Below, piece after piece: positions 44,094 through 53,775 of a stretch of DNA of 64,000 nt. How positions within the stretch are numbered: the first letter of the stretch is position 1; the number at the start of each line of letters is the position of its first letter. The position numbers were made by a program, and so were the translations under genes. Origin of the DNA: Capnocytophaga cynodegmi DSM 19736 (lineage in GTDB: Bacteria > Bacteroidota > Bacteroidia > Flavobacteriales > Flavobacteriaceae). Where the stretch lies: the NCBI RefSeq assembly GCF_000379185.1, contig NZ_KB900703.1:1-64000 (forward strand). The letters run 5' to 3'. Below the pieces are notes generated by a model. That model searched no databases, was not told where the DNA came from, and saw only the letters and a list, made by a program, of their open reading frames with translations.

Positions 44094-45086
44094 TTATACC
44101 TTCGTTTCTTCTATCAATTTATGTTTTTTAACTTGTGAAATATTCTTTGCATTCCACTCTATCTTCTTTACAAAAGGTCTTTTACGTAAAGTACATTCTA
44201 TAGTACATATTTCGCAAGAGAAAGGTTTGCAGTCGTCCATATGGAAATTAAATTCAACAGTTCTGTTGGTGTGTTCCAATAACAATCGGATAACTTTCTC
44301 CATTTCCTGATGTGCTTCCCTTAAAGAATAATAGTACGGAAGGGTGATATGTGCATCAATATGCAGATGAGAGCCAAACTGCTGCACTTTCATATTATGT
44401 ATGTCAATCCATTCGGAACATCTATTCTCTTTCAAGACCTGCACGATGTTAGCTAAGAGTTGTTCGTCCCTCTCGTCCATAATGCCACCTAAGGCTTTCC
44501 GAACGATTTTATAACCAACAACCACAATGTACCCACCAAAAAGAAGAGCTACAATGGCATCTAACCAAAGCCAGTTCGTTATATAAACCAGTAGTAGGCT
44601 CAGTACTACCCCAATGGTAGATATCGTATCACTCTGCAAGTGCTTTCCTGAACTTATAAGCACAAGTGAATTTTCCCTTTCTCCCTTCTTACAGGATATA
44701 TATCCCATTATATAGTTGATAAGAGCCGTTGCTCCTACAATGCCGATTCCCCAATCCAGCTGATGCAGCGAAATGCCTGTAAGCAAAGAATGAACCGATT
44801 GAATGATGATGAGTAGTCCTGCAATCGCTATCAATACACCTTCAATACCTGCTGTTACAAACTCTACCTTTCCGTGCCCATAAGGATGGTCATTATCTCT
44901 GGGCTTGGCTGCCAAGTACAATGAATACAGCCCCATAAATGCCGAGACAACATTCACAATACTTTCCATAGCATCAGAAAATACAGCGTCAGAATTAGTT
45001 AATTGCCACGCAATGAGTTTGCCGACAAATAAAACAATACCGACAAAGGCTACAACCTTTTGAAAGGAAAGGGATTTGTGCATCAA
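44094..45086 (-). CDS. cation diffusion facilitator (CDF) metal transporter
   Basis: A 330-residue inner-membrane exporter with six predicted membrane helices. The family exchanges Zn2+, Fe2+ or other divalent ions for protons. The metal-site pairs are present: FSDAMES in helix II and HLQSDT in helix V, with the HPYGHGKVE loop between. The cytosolic C-terminal domain has a cysteine cluster not typical of the family, C286, C291, C294 and C298. It starts 14 bases after the alkaline phosphatase stop, so the two are probably one operon. Confidence 0.92.
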   Translation of the reverse strand: MMHKSLSFQKVVAFVGIVLFVGKLIAWQLTNSDAVFSDAMESIVNVVSAFMGLYSLYLAAKPRDNDHPYGHGKVEFVTAGIEGVLIAIAGLLIIIQSVHSLLTGISLHQLDWGIGIVGATALINYIMGYISCKKGERENSLVLISSGKHLQSDTISTIGVVLSLLLVYITNWLWLDAIVALLFGGYIVVVGYKIVRKALGGIMDERDEQLLANIVQVLKENRCSEWIDIHNMKVQQFGSHLHIDAHITLPYYYSLREAHQEMEKVIRLLLEHTNRTVEFNFHMDDCKPFSCEICTIECTLRKRPFVKKIEWNAKNISQVKKHKLIEETKV

Positions 45087-45100
45087 TTCTCTTAAAACCT

Positions 45101-46528
45101 TTAGCTTTGTTTAGGATTGAAGTATTTGTTTTCCATTTCGGCTACCTCCAGCAAGAAGTTATGCATTTCATAATTGTACATAAATGGTTTTAGCTTCTCG
45201 CTTCCAGGTCCAAACATAGCCAATTCCACATAATCAGACGAGTGGTCCATACTTATCCAGCCCACTGATGTATGTTCTTTCTGTATCTCTGCCAATAACC
45301 TGAAAGGTAAGTGCTTGAAATTATAAAGCCCATCTTCCTTGCCTTTATCTAAGTAATATGCTTGTAATGCTTTTGCTTGTTCGTCAGTGAGCTTCATATT
45401 GCCAAAGTTCTCTGCCATAATATCTTTTATGAAACTTGTTGAACTATCAGGAGCAATATTGTTCAGCACCCATTCGTTTGTATGTTTGAAATGCTGAAGA
45501 TTGTCGAAGTTGTTATTGCAATTCTTACCATAAATCAGTCCGGGGTTAGCATTACCGTGGTCGGTAGTAATCACTACGAGTGTGTTTTTGTCCTGTTTTG
45601 CAAACTCAATAGCCACGCCCACTGCTTCATCAAATGCAAGTTGGTCGAAAAGCAATGCTCCGATATCATTCCCGTGAGCTGCCCAGTCCACTTTGCCACC
45701 TTCTACTTGCAGCACGAAGCCCTGTTTGTGGTCTTTCATTTGTTCTATGGCTTTGCTGGTCATCTCAGCCAACGTCGGACGATTGTGTAATGCCTTGTCA
45801 TACTTATAATCCAATGAATATGGAAGTCCTTGACTATCAAACACACCCAACAGGGGCTTACCTTTAGGAGCCTTTTGCATTTGTACTTTATCTCTGGCCA
45901 CAGTAAATCCATTGTTTATGAACTCTTTGTACAAGTCTTCCCTATCCTTTCTATGGTCTGCACTGAAGTAATCATCACCTCCGCCCATCATTACATCGAA
46001 TCGTAGTTGCAGGTATTGTTCGGCGATTTCAGGCTGAGCGTTTCTGGCTTTGCTGTTAACACAAAAACCTGCTGGTGTAGCGTGGGTTATCATCACGGTA
46101 GTAACACAACCTACCTTCTTTCCACTTGCTTTGAACTTCTGCAAGATAGGCGTGTACATCTCCCCGTTAGCTCCTACGTTAAGCCTACCATTCGGTACGC
46201 GATACCCGCCCCCCCAAGATGAACTTGCAGCAGCCGAGTCTGTAACCACAGAGTTAAGCGATTGCATATCCATAAATGCTTTCGTAGCTAAATTCTGCTG
46301 GTAGAGATTTATCCAGTTGGAAGGTTTTCCTAAAATTCGCCTTGAATACAAGTCTGCCATTGCAAGTGTACCCGAACTCATTCCATCACTCACCATATAG
46401 ATGATGTTTTTGGCTTTTTTACCTCTAAATTCCTCTTTAACAGCATTAGCTCTTAAATCAAATGGGGATATCAATACACCTCCGAGAGTTGCTAACGCTC
46501 CTTTTTTGAAAAATGACCTCCTTTTCAT
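45101..46528 (-). CDS. alkaline phosphatase, Tat-exported
   Basis: A 475-residue PhoA-superfamily enzyme removing phosphate from monoesters outside the cytoplasm. The Tat signal is RRSFFKKG (R3, R4). The catalytic serine is S98 in VVTDSAAA; IYMVSDGMSSG and ITTDHGNANPG supply zinc ligands. A poly-G run encodes WGGG just after the active site. Tat export fits a metal-loaded enzyme. A CDF transporter gene follows 14 bases later. A TACCTTTC -7-like element lies at 46641-46648 on the minus strand. Confidence 0.92.
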   Translation of the reverse strand: MKRRSFFKKGALATLGGVLISPFDLRANAVKEEFRGKKAKNIIYMVSDGMSSGTLAMADLYSRRILGKPSNWINLYQQNLATKAFMDMQSLNSVVTDSAAASSSWGGGYRVPNGRLNVGANGEMYTPILQKFKASGKKVGCVTTVMITHATPAGFCVNSKARNAQPEIAEQYLQLRFDVMMGGGDDYFSADHRKDREDLYKEFINNGFTVARDKVQMQKAPKGKPLLGVFDSQGLPYSLDYKYDKALHNRPTLAEMTSKAIEQMKDHKQGFVLQVEGGKVDWAAHGNDIGALLFDQLAFDEAVGVAIEFAKQDKNTLVVITTDHGNANPGLIYGKNCNNNFDNLQHFKHTNEWVLNNIAPDSSTSFIKDIMAENFGNMKLTDEQAKALQAYYLDKGKEDGLYNFKHLPFRLLAEIQKEHTSVGWISMDHSSDYVELAMFGPGSEKLKPFMYNYEMHNFLLEVAEMENKYFNPKQS

Positions 46529-46695
46529 AAAAAATATTTTTTGAGTAGTTTGTTTTTCAGTGGCTTTGCACCAAATTCACAACTAATTGTTTCTCATTAA
46601 TTTAACAAATAATAAATCGTAACAGATAATAATTAGTTGCGAAAGGTACGGATTTTTTTTTAGTGGGCAAATAAGAATTTGTTAAAAAATTTCAT

Positions 46696-46703
46696 TATGT
46701 TTG
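46696..46703 (+). promoter_or_regulatory. -7 element of the GT4/CBM9 unit
   Basis: TATGTTTG is a perfect TAnnTTTG. TTG ends 14 bases upstream (46681), shorter than usual. The leader to the chosen ATG at 46800 is about 95 bases. Confidence 0.45.
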
Positions 46704-46799
46704 TAGCTGACTAATCCAGAAGAGAATTATGTGCAAAAAATTTCAGTTATTTTATCTGAAAGACAATATTATCAGGATTTTTTAATAAAATCAATATTT

Positions 46800-47909
46800 A
46801 TGAAAATAGGTTTTGATGCCAAAAGAGCTTTTCACAACAATCGCGGATTAGGAAATTATAGTCGTGATTTAATTCGTATTTTGCAGGAGCAAAGTGATTG
46901 TGAGCTCGTTCTGTTCAACCCAAAACCAAAGAAGGATGAACGCATAAAACTTACTGAAAAAACGAAAGTAATTTCGCCAAAATCTTTCTTTTGGAAAAAG
47001 CTCAAAAGCATCTGGAGAACTCTGAAAATAAGTTCGTTATCTGAAAAAGAGAAATTAGATATTTATCACGGACTCTCGGGTGAAATCCCTTTAGGCATCT
47101 ATAAAAACACGCGAACCATTGTTACCATACACGATTTAATTTTTCTTCGTTATCCGCATTTGTATTCCTTTTTTGATAGAAAAATTCATTATTGGAAATT
47201 TCTGTACGCGGCACAAAAGTCGCATCACATCATCGCAATTAGCGAACAAACAAAGCAAGACATCATCAAATTTTTGAAGATTCCTGAGCAAAAAATTTCG
47301 GTTGTTTATCAAGGTTGCCATAAGGCTTTCAAACAATTTTATTCGGAAGAAAAAAAACAACAAATTCGCAAAAAATATAATCTTCCAGAAAAGTTTGTGC
47401 TAAACGTAGGAGCTATAGAGCCTCGCAAAAATGCTTTAGAAATTGTAAAAGCTATTAAAGATTTGGATATTTCTTTGGTTTTGATAGGCAAAAAAACAAA
47501 ATATTTCAACGAAATTGAGAAGTATTGCATTGAAAACAGAATGCAAAATCGTGTATTTGTACTGAAAAATGTTTCGATGGAAGATTTGGCTGTAATTTAT
47601 CAATCGGCAAGTATTTTTTGTTATCCGTCTGTTTTTGAAGGATTTGGAATTCCAATTATTGAAGCCTTATTTTCAAAAATTCCAGTAATTACTTCCTCTG
47701 GAAATTGCTTTCCTGAAGCTGGTGGCGAACATTCCATTTATATTGATTTAAACAATGCTTCTGAAGAAATAAAACAAGCTATTTTAAGCATTCTTTCTGA
47801 CGAAAAGAAACGAGAGTTTATGATTGAAAAAGGCTTTGAATATGCTCAGAAATTTACTGATGAGTCTGTTTTTAAGCAAATTATGAACGTATACAAAACA
47901 AAAATTTAA
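46800..47909 (+). CDS. family 4 glycosyltransferase
   Basis: A 369-residue GT-B enzyme. MKIGFDAKRAFHNNRGLGNYSRD is a typical GT4 N-terminus, so I took the ATG at 46800 instead of the upstream GTG at 46731. Donor-binding residues lie in FEGFGIPIIEALFS, and VGAIEPRKN marks the start of the C-terminal domain. Donor and acceptor are unknown. It is followed after seven bases by a secreted CBM9-like gene, so the pair may modify an envelope glycan. Confidence 0.9.
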   Translation: MKIGFDAKRAFHNNRGLGNYSRDLIRILQEQSDCELVLFNPKPKKDERIKLTEKTKVISPKSFFWKKLKSIWRTLKISSLSEKEKLDIYHGLSGEIPLGIYKNTRTIVTIHDLIFLRYPHLYSFFDRKIHYWKFLYAAQKSHHIIAISEQTKQDIIKFLKIPEQKISVVYQGCHKAFKQFYSEEKKQQIRKKYNLPEKFVLNVGAIEPRKNALEIVKAIKDLDISLVLIGKKTKYFNEIEKYCIENRMQNRVFVLKNVSMEDLAVIYQSASIFCYPSVFEGFGIPIIEALFSKIPVITSSGNCFPEAGGEHSIYIDLNNASEEIKQAILSILSDEKKREFMIEKGFEYAQKFTDESVFKQIMNVYKTKI

Positions 47910-47916
47910 TCAAACA

Positions 47917-48963
47917 ATGATGAAAAATTTTTTTACATTTTTAGGGATTGTATTCAGCCTGAGTGTCTTTGCCCAAACAAAGCCTGAGCCAAAATCGTAT
48001 GTAGCTTATCGAACTACTGAAAAAATAGAGATTGATGGCAAAGATGGAGAAAAATCTTGGAAATCAGCGGAATTTACAGACGATTTTATTGATATTGAAG
48101 GAAAAAAAATTCCATATCTTAAAACCAATGTAAAAATGCTTTATGACGATGAATATTTTTATTTCTTTGCAAAAATGGAAGACCCCCATATTTGGGCCAC
48201 ACTTAAGCAACGTGATACTGTTATTTATCATAATAATGATTTCGAAATTTTCTTAGACCCTGACAATGATTCGCATAACTATTATGAATTTGAAATAAAT
48301 GCCCTAAATACGGTTTGGGATTTATTCTTAACAAAACCATATCGTGAGAGAAATAAGGTACTTGATGGTTGGGACATAAACGGCTTAAAAACAGCTGTTC
48401 ATATCGAAGGAACGCTAAATACTCCTACCGATATTGATAAGTTTTGGAGCGTTGAAATAGCTATTCCGTGGGCAGCAATGCGAGAGGCACATATGCAGAA
48501 TAACATTCCTACTGGAAAATTTTGGCGAGTCAATTTCTCACGTGTACATTGGGATTTCGAACTAAATGAGGGAAAATATCAGAAAAAAAGAGATGAAAAG
48601 GGCAAAAATCTACCAGAATATAATTGGGTTTGGTCCCCTCAGTGGAAAATCAGTATGCACGAACCTGAATTATGGGGATATGTGTATTTTTCAGAAAAAA
48701 AAGTAGGTGAAAAAGACCATTTTGAAGTTCCAAAAGACGAAAGCATCAAAAGATACTTGTATGATTTGTATCATTTCAGCAAATCAAATAAAAGATCAGT
48801 ACTTGCAAAAAAAGTTAAAGAAGAAATCATCATTTTTAAAGAGAAAATAACCGCAACATTCAATGATAATCCATTTTTTTGGAATATCTCTGTAAAAAGC
48901 CCTTTTTCAGGAAAAACATTTGTAATTATGCAAGATGGAAAGCTGGAAGAATTTGAAAGATAA
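47917..48963 (+). CDS. secreted carbohydrate-binding family 9-like protein
   Basis: A 348-residue protein with a signal peptide (cleavage near FAQ at residue 20). The CBM9/DOMON-like beta-sandwich spans about residues 30-240: EKIEIDGKDGEKSWKSA, a DDEYFYFFAKMEDPHIW strand pair and FEIFLDPDND. The last 100 residues are helical and polar. Such domains bind carbohydrate; whether this one is also enzymatic is not clear. It lies seven bases after the GT4 gene, with a shared hairpin downstream. Confidence 0.82.
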   Translation: MMKNFFTFLGIVFSLSVFAQTKPEPKSYVAYRTTEKIEIDGKDGEKSWKSAEFTDDFIDIEGKKIPYLKTNVKMLYDDEYFYFFAKMEDPHIWATLKQRDTVIYHNNDFEIFLDPDNDSHNYYEFEINALNTVWDLFLTKPYRERNKVLDGWDINGLKTAVHIEGTLNTPTDIDKFWSVEIAIPWAAMREAHMQNNIPTGKFWRVNFSRVHWDFELNEGKYQKKRDEKGKNLPEYNWVWSPQWKISMHEPELWGYVYFSEKKVGEKDHFEVPKDESIKRYLYDLYHFSKSNKRSVLAKKVKEEIIIFKEKITATFNDNPFFWNISVKSPFSGKTFVIMQDGKLEEFER

Positions 48964-48967
48964 AAAT

Positions 48968-49004
48968 ATAAGCCTACTTACTATTTTTCAATAAGTAGGC
49001 TTAT
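48968..49004. terminator. bidirectional hairpin, CBM9-like/ketosynthase
   Basis: A 13-bp perfect stem, ATAAGCCTACTTA/TAAGTAGGCTTAT, with an 11-base loop. It spans the 3' end of the ketosynthase gene. The T run is poor. Confidence 0.6.
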
Positions 49005-50135
49005 TGCATTTCCGCCAAATCCTACAGCGTTAATCAATACCTTTCTGATTTTGTGAGGTACACTTTTCTGGTTTTCAATATAAGGAACCCCATAGAAGGT
49101 TTGATTTTGTAGCATCAAAATTGCCATTTCGAGACTTAAGGCTCCACTAGCTCCATAAGTATGTCCTATTTTCCACTTATTATTAGTCAAAATAGGTGTT
49201 TTATCCGCAAAAACTTCACGAATTGCAGTGATTTCTGCCAAATCTCCTTTTATTGTTCCTGGTGTGTGTGTTACAACAACATCAATTTCTTCCAAACTTG
49301 TATTTTCCAAAGCTATTCGCATCGATTTTTGTAAACATTCGCCATTTGCCGAAAGAGAAACGCTATGAGTCAGTTTTTCAGTAGCAAATCCTAATCCTGT
49401 AATTAAAGCCAACCTTTGTTCTTTGGCTCCTTCTTCTAAGCAGAACACACCAGCTCCTTCTCCCAAAACCATTGTGTTTTGTTTTTTGGTAATATCCATC
49501 GCCTTACAAGGGAAATCATCTCTTAGATTACTATAAATTTTCAAGGCTTGAGCTTGAGCGATTGTAAACGGGGTTAAAGGATCTTCACTTCCACCAACCA
49601 AAAAACGATTTTCCATTCTGCTTTTAAGCCAAGCGATTCCATTCGCCACAGCGTGCAAAGCCGTTGAACAAGTAATGGAATGTGACATTTCAAATCCTGT
49701 AGCTTTCAAATCCTGCCCTACCCACGTGGCGATATTTCCGAGTGTAGTTGTAGGAGACGCTAAAGTCATACATTTCTGATTTTTAGAAAAATAAGAATAA
49801 TGTTCCTCAAAAAGAGAGGTCGCCCCACGCGATGAGCCAATATTTATACCAAATTGCACATCTTGCCAACCAGCCTGAGAGACTGCCTTACGTGAAGCAC
49901 AAATAGCATACAAAACAGAAGCATCTAAACTTTTATAACTTTCGATGGAATGTCTGAGATTTTCAACTTCCAAATGGCTACTTTCGGATAATCTTGCCAT
50001 TGGAATTGAATTATTTACGGAAATATGTGTCTTGTTATTTTCATAGGATTGGGTGATTTCTTCTAAAGAATTTCCTAAAGCCGAAACCGATCCCATACCC
50101 GTTATGGAGATTCTTACATCAGAATTCAATTCCAT
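48981..50135 (-). CDS. orphan beta-ketoacyl-ACP synthase (FabF-like)
   Basis: A 384-residue condensing enzyme. The catalytic cysteine is C156 (TCSTALHA), with histidines in VTHTPGT and KIGHTYGASG, so the triad looks intact. It is shorter and more diverged than housekeeping FabF, and MGSVSALG differs from the usual FabF N-terminus. No acyl carrier protein or reductase lies nearby. It could serve a specialised lipid or aryl polyene pathway whose other genes are elsewhere; this is inference. It is followed upstream by fbp on the same strand with a 78-base gap. Confidence 0.85.
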   Translation of the reverse strand: MELNSDVRISITGMGSVSALGNSLEEITQSYENNKTHISVNNSIPMARLSESSHLEVENLRHSIESYKSLDASVLYAICASRKAVSQAGWQDVQFGINIGSSRGATSLFEEHYSYFSKNQKCMTLASPTTTLGNIATWVGQDLKATGFEMSHSITCSTALHAVANGIAWLKSRMENRFLVGGSEDPLTPFTIAQAQALKIYSNLRDDFPCKAMDITKKQNTMVLGEGAGVFCLEEGAKEQRLALITGLGFATEKLTHSVSLSANGECLQKSMRIALENTSLEEIDVVVTHTPGTIKGDLAEITAIREVFADKTPILTNNKWKIGHTYGASGALSLEMAILMLQNQTFYGVPYIENQKSVPHKIRKVLINAVGFGGNAISLLIEK

Positions 50136-50213
50136 TATCTATTTTTTTAAACATTATAATATTCCCATAATCGTCATCTATAACAATTATGGGAGCACAC
50201 TAACTAAATTTTT

Positions 50214-51245
50214 TCAATAAACTGGTTTATCTTCGGGATATTTTGCCATAAACTCCTCTGCTTTTTCTACCATATTTACCGAACCACAGAAAAAAGGTAC
50301 ACGTTGGTGCAAAGTGGTTGCTTGAATATCCATAATTCGATTATAACCATCAGAGGCTTTTCCTCCAGCTTGTTCCGTTAAAAATGCAATAGGATTACAC
50401 TCGTAAAGCAAACGCAATTTTCCTTGTGGCGTACGTGTTCCCGAAGGATAAATATAAATTCCTCCTTTTAGCATATTTCTATGGAAATCAGACACCAAAG
50501 AACCTATGTATCGTGATGTATAAGGACGATTTTCTTCCAACTCTTGGCAATACTTGATATAATCTTTCACTCCTTGCGGAAAATGGACGTAATTGCCTTC
50601 ATTTATGGAGTAGATAGAGCCTTCTTTTGGGAATTGCATATTGGGATGTGAAAGATAATAAGTCCCGATGGAAGGGTCTAACGTAAAGCCATTTACACCT
50701 CTGCCTGTAGTGTAAACGAGCATAGTAGAAAGCCCGTAAACAATATAACCCGCCGCAACCTGCTGATTTCCTGGTTGTAAAAAATCCTCTAATTGCACTG
50801 GCGTTCCTTCTGGAGTAATTCTTCGGTAAATTGAAAAAATAGTTCCAACTGTCACATTTACATCGGCATTACTTGAACCATCAAGAGGGTCGATAAGCAC
50901 CACATATTTGCTTAAATGGCTGTTTTCAGAAGCTTCTACAGGAATAAAAAATTCGTTTTCTTCAGAGGCAATTCCGCAAACTACTTCGCGTTGCGTCAGG
51001 GCTTTTATAAAAATTTCATTAGCGAAAACATCTAATTTTTTTTGAACTTCGCCTTGAATGTTTTCTTCACCCATATCGCCTAAAATGTCTTCTACTAATC
51101 CCGCTTTATTCACTTCTCGATTTACAGCCTTGGAAGCCAATCGAATAGAGCTCAAAAGTCTGGTAAGTTCTCCTGTGGAATATTTAAAATCCTTTTGGTT
51201 TTGGATGATAAACTCACCCATTGTTTGATACGTTTTTTTAGCCAT
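50214..51245 (-). CDS. fbp: fructose-1,6-bisphosphatase, class I
   Basis: A 343-residue gluconeogenic enzyme converting fructose 1,6-bisphosphate to fructose 6-phosphate. The metal and catalytic motif [12 protein letters not shown] is intact, preceded by CGIASEENE, and the sugar-phosphate-binding segment [14 protein letters not shown] follows. The length is usual. A consensus promoter lies directly upstream (51280-51310). An orphan ketosynthase gene follows after 78 bases and may be read from the same promoter. Confidence 0.96.
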   Translation of the reverse strand: MAKKTYQTMGEFIIQNQKDFKYSTGELTRLLSSIRLASKAVNREVNKAGLVEDILGDMGEENIQGEVQKKLDVFANEIFIKALTQREVVCGIASEENEFFIPVEASENSHLSKYVVLIDPLDGSSNADVNVTVGTIFSIYRRITPEGTPVQLEDFLQPGNQQVAAGYIVYGLSTMLVYTTGRGVNGFTLDPSIGTYYLSHPNMQFPKEGSIYSINEGNYVHFPQGVKDYIKYCQELEENRPYTSRYIGSLVSDFHRNMLKGGIYIYPSGTRTPQGKLRLLYECNPIAFLTEQAGGKASDGYNRIMDIQATTLHQRVPFFCGSVNMVEKAEEFMAKYPEDKPVY

Positions 51246-51279
51246 TTCTCAAAGTTTTAAGTTTTAATTTTCATTGCCT

Positions 51280-51310
51280 CAAAGTTAGCAAAAAATAGTT
51301 ATTGAAACAA
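51280..51310 (-). promoter_or_regulatory. promoter of fbp
   Basis: On the minus strand, TTG (51310-51308) and TAACTTTG (51287-51280) are 20 bases apart, with a leader of about 30 bases. Confidence 0.65.
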
Positions 51311-51373
51311 AAAGAATTCAGTTTTTTAGACATTAAACTATCATTAATAAGAATTTTTGAGATTAAATTATTA

Positions 51374-51410
51374 CAAAAAATAAGAGCTGACTTTATTGTC
51401 AGCTCTTTTA
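51374..51410 (-). terminator. terminator of the Wza-Wzc unit
   Basis: Stem AAGAGCTGAC/GTCAGCTCTT with a six-base loop; a T run follows in minus-strand direction. It begins 15 bases after the Wzc stop. Confidence 0.9.
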
Positions 51411-51424
51411 TTTTAATAATTAAA

Positions 51425-53770
51425 TTATCCTAATATTTTCTTCCACCAAGGTTTCTTTTGGTGTTTGTCCTGAAAATAACCATAACCATAGCTATCGTTA
51501 GCTTTAACAGTTGTGTCATTCAATAACACACACATATTAGGAAGTTTATTCTCCTTATGTAATTTTTGTGCTTTTTGAAGCATTTCCTTAGTTGTTTGAT
51601 TCTCTCTTACTACATAAACAAATGCATCCGCATTTTTTGCCGTTAACAGAGTATCTGCAACTAAATTCACAGGAGCCGTATCAACGATTATGTAATCAAA
51701 CTTTGTCTTCAGATATTCAAACATTTCTGCAAGCTTCGGATTCATAAGCAATTCTGCTGGATTTGGCGGAACTACTTTTGCTGGAATTACATATAATTCT
51801 TTGAAATCTGGAACTTTAACTATCACAGAGTTGATGTCTATATCACTTGATGCCAGATAATTAGTAAGGCCTTGTGAAGGTAATTTTAAATATTGACCTA
51901 TTTTAGGATTACGGATATCCATTTCAATAAGTAAAGTCTTTTTACCAGAAAGAGCGAACGTCCCTGCAAGATTCATTGCCATAAAGGTTTTTCCTTCTTT
52001 AGGCAAACTTGAAGTTACAAATATAGATTTACTTCTGTTTTCCGCAATATTACCAAGAATAAAATCCATATTAGTCCTAATGATACGAAGTGCTTCAGCA
52101 AACTCGGAGTTACTATTAGCCTTAATGATTTTATCATCTGACTTGGTATGAGGTACATCTCCTAAATATGGAGCAGATAGATATTTCTCCACATCAGACT
52201 TATTCTTGATTTTATTATCTAATAAAGTACTAAGATATATGATTGTAAAAGGAATAACTAAACCAAGTATCAAAGCTGCTAGATAAATTATCATCTTTTT
52301 AGGAGATACTGGAATGTTTGAAGAGAACGCTCTATCAATTACCTTAGCATTAGGTGCTAAAGCAACTGTAGAAATCTCTGCCTCTTCTCTTTTCTCCAAT
52401 AAATATAGATATAATGCGTCTTTTACACCTTGTTGTCTTGTAATTTCTCGGAATTCTCTTTCCAAAGTAGGTACTGAACTAACTCTACCACTCAATACTC
52501 TTTGTTGTCTACTAATATCTGATTTTTGTATATTCAAGTTAGACTTCAACAAGATAAGGTTTTCTTTGATGGCTTTTTTTAGCGATTTGATTTGCTCATC
52601 CATTTGTTTTATCCTAAAGTTCTCAGGACCTGCATTAACCGCTGATTCATTACGAGACAAAACTAACTTGTTGTGTTCATTAATTGCTGCTGACAATGCA
52701 GGATCTGCCGTAAGAGCATCTAACATAGGAAAAGTCTTCCCTGTTGTTTCCGTATCAATAAATCCTTTTATTACATTGTCAATCAACTCAACACGAGTGT
52801 TGACATCCAAGTATCTTTTCTCAAATTCACTCGTGTTTTGAGTATACAGATTAGCCTCAGAAACAATATCTGTAACCTGATTATCTTTCTTGAACTTTTC
52901 AGTAGTTTTCTCAACTGCATCTATTTCCTTAGTAAGAATGTCAAGACGTTGGGTTAAAAAATCAGAAGTGTTTTCAGATATAAAACGTCTGTCAGCAATC
53001 GCATCTGAATTATAAATTTCAACAAGAGTGTTCAAATAGTCTATTGCTTTCTCCTTATTTGAATTTGTTGATGAAAGCTCCAAAACGCTAGTATTTTTTC
53101 CAAGCAAATTTACATTCAATACTCTTCTATATATCTGAGCTGTATTTTCAACTCCATTAAGTTCTATAGACAAACCGAAATCTGGTTTGCTAAAATACAG
53201 CTCAGACTTGTTTACCACAAACTGCCCTATTTCATTTTTAACCGTTTCTCCATAGTTATATTTTCCCAGTAACTTTCCATCATTGTAAAAATTGTAGGCA
53301 ATATCACTTAATCCTTTAACTTCTAAATTTAGAGGCATTTCTTTATCAAACCTACCCGCTATTTTCTCCAGTGTAATATTTACTGGAGATTCTTTGTATA
53401 AGTCCGGCTTTTTCTTCCCTAAAGGAAAATAAGAAACATTCAAATTAAGTTTTTTGACTACTTTCTCTGATAATGTTCTCGAGCGTAGTACTTCTACTTC
53501 ATTTTCGACATTGTCTTTTACTCCAATATTCAAATCAGAAAGGATTGAGAATTCATTGACAGTCCCTCCTTTGTTTTCATCTTTAAGCATAATTGTTGTT
53601 GATGCTTTATAAAGTGGAGTTGCATACCTCAAATATAAAAAAGCAACCAACAAAGCTAAAAAGCCTCCAGCTAAAAACCATTTCCAACGGGAAACATATG
53701 GAGTTATTTGCTCCATAAAATTAAAATTTCCTGTCGTTTCCTCTGAGTTAAATTTTTCTCTATTATCCAT
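51425..53770 (-). CDS. Wzc-like polysaccharide co-polymerase / tyrosine autokinase
   Basis: A 781-residue inner-membrane protein that should control chain length and export of a capsule or exopolysaccharide. The Wzz domain follows the first membrane helix (about 33-52), a long coiled periplasmic part spans about 90-480, a second helix lies near 495-515, and the BY-kinase has Walker A SSLPKEGKT (about 586-594) and IIVDTAPV. The C-terminus has a tyrosine cluster Y761, Y763, Y765 for autophosphorylation. It lies five bases after the Wza-like gene; no polymerase, flippase or glycosyltransferase gene adjoins. Confidence 0.93.
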   Translation of the reverse strand: MDNREKFNSEETTGNFNFMEQITPYVSRWKWFLAGGFLALLVAFLYLRYATPLYKASTTIMLKDENKGGTVNEFSILSDLNIGVKDNVENEVEVLRSRTLSEKVVKKLNLNVSYFPLGKKKPDLYKESPVNITLEKIAGRFDKEMPLNLEVKGLSDIAYNFYNDGKLLGKYNYGETVKNEIGQFVVNKSELYFSKPDFGLSIELNGVENTAQIYRRVLNVNLLGKNTSVLELSSTNSNKEKAIDYLNTLVEIYNSDAIADRRFISENTSDFLTQRLDILTKEIDAVEKTTEKFKKDNQVTDIVSEANLYTQNTSEFEKRYLDVNTRVELIDNVIKGFIDTETTGKTFPMLDALTADPALSAAINEHNKLVLSRNESAVNAGPENFRIKQMDEQIKSLKKAIKENLILLKSNLNIQKSDISRQQRVLSGRVSSVPTLEREFREITRQQGVKDALYLYLLEKREEAEISTVALAPNAKVIDRAFSSNIPVSPKKMIIYLAALILGLVIPFTIIYLSTLLDNKIKNKSDVEKYLSAPYLGDVPHTKSDDKIIKANSNSEFAEALRIIRTNMDFILGNIAENRSKSIFVTSSLPKEGKTFMAMNLAGTFALSGKKTLLIEMDIRNPKIGQYLKLPSQGLTNYLASSDIDINSVIVKVPDFKELYVIPAKVVPPNPAELLMNPKLAEMFEYLKTKFDYIIVDTAPVNLVADTLLTAKNADAFVYVVRENQTTKEMLQKAQKLHKENKLPNMCVLLNDTTVKANDSYGYGYFQDKHQKKPWWKKILG

Positions 53771-53775
53771 AAAAA

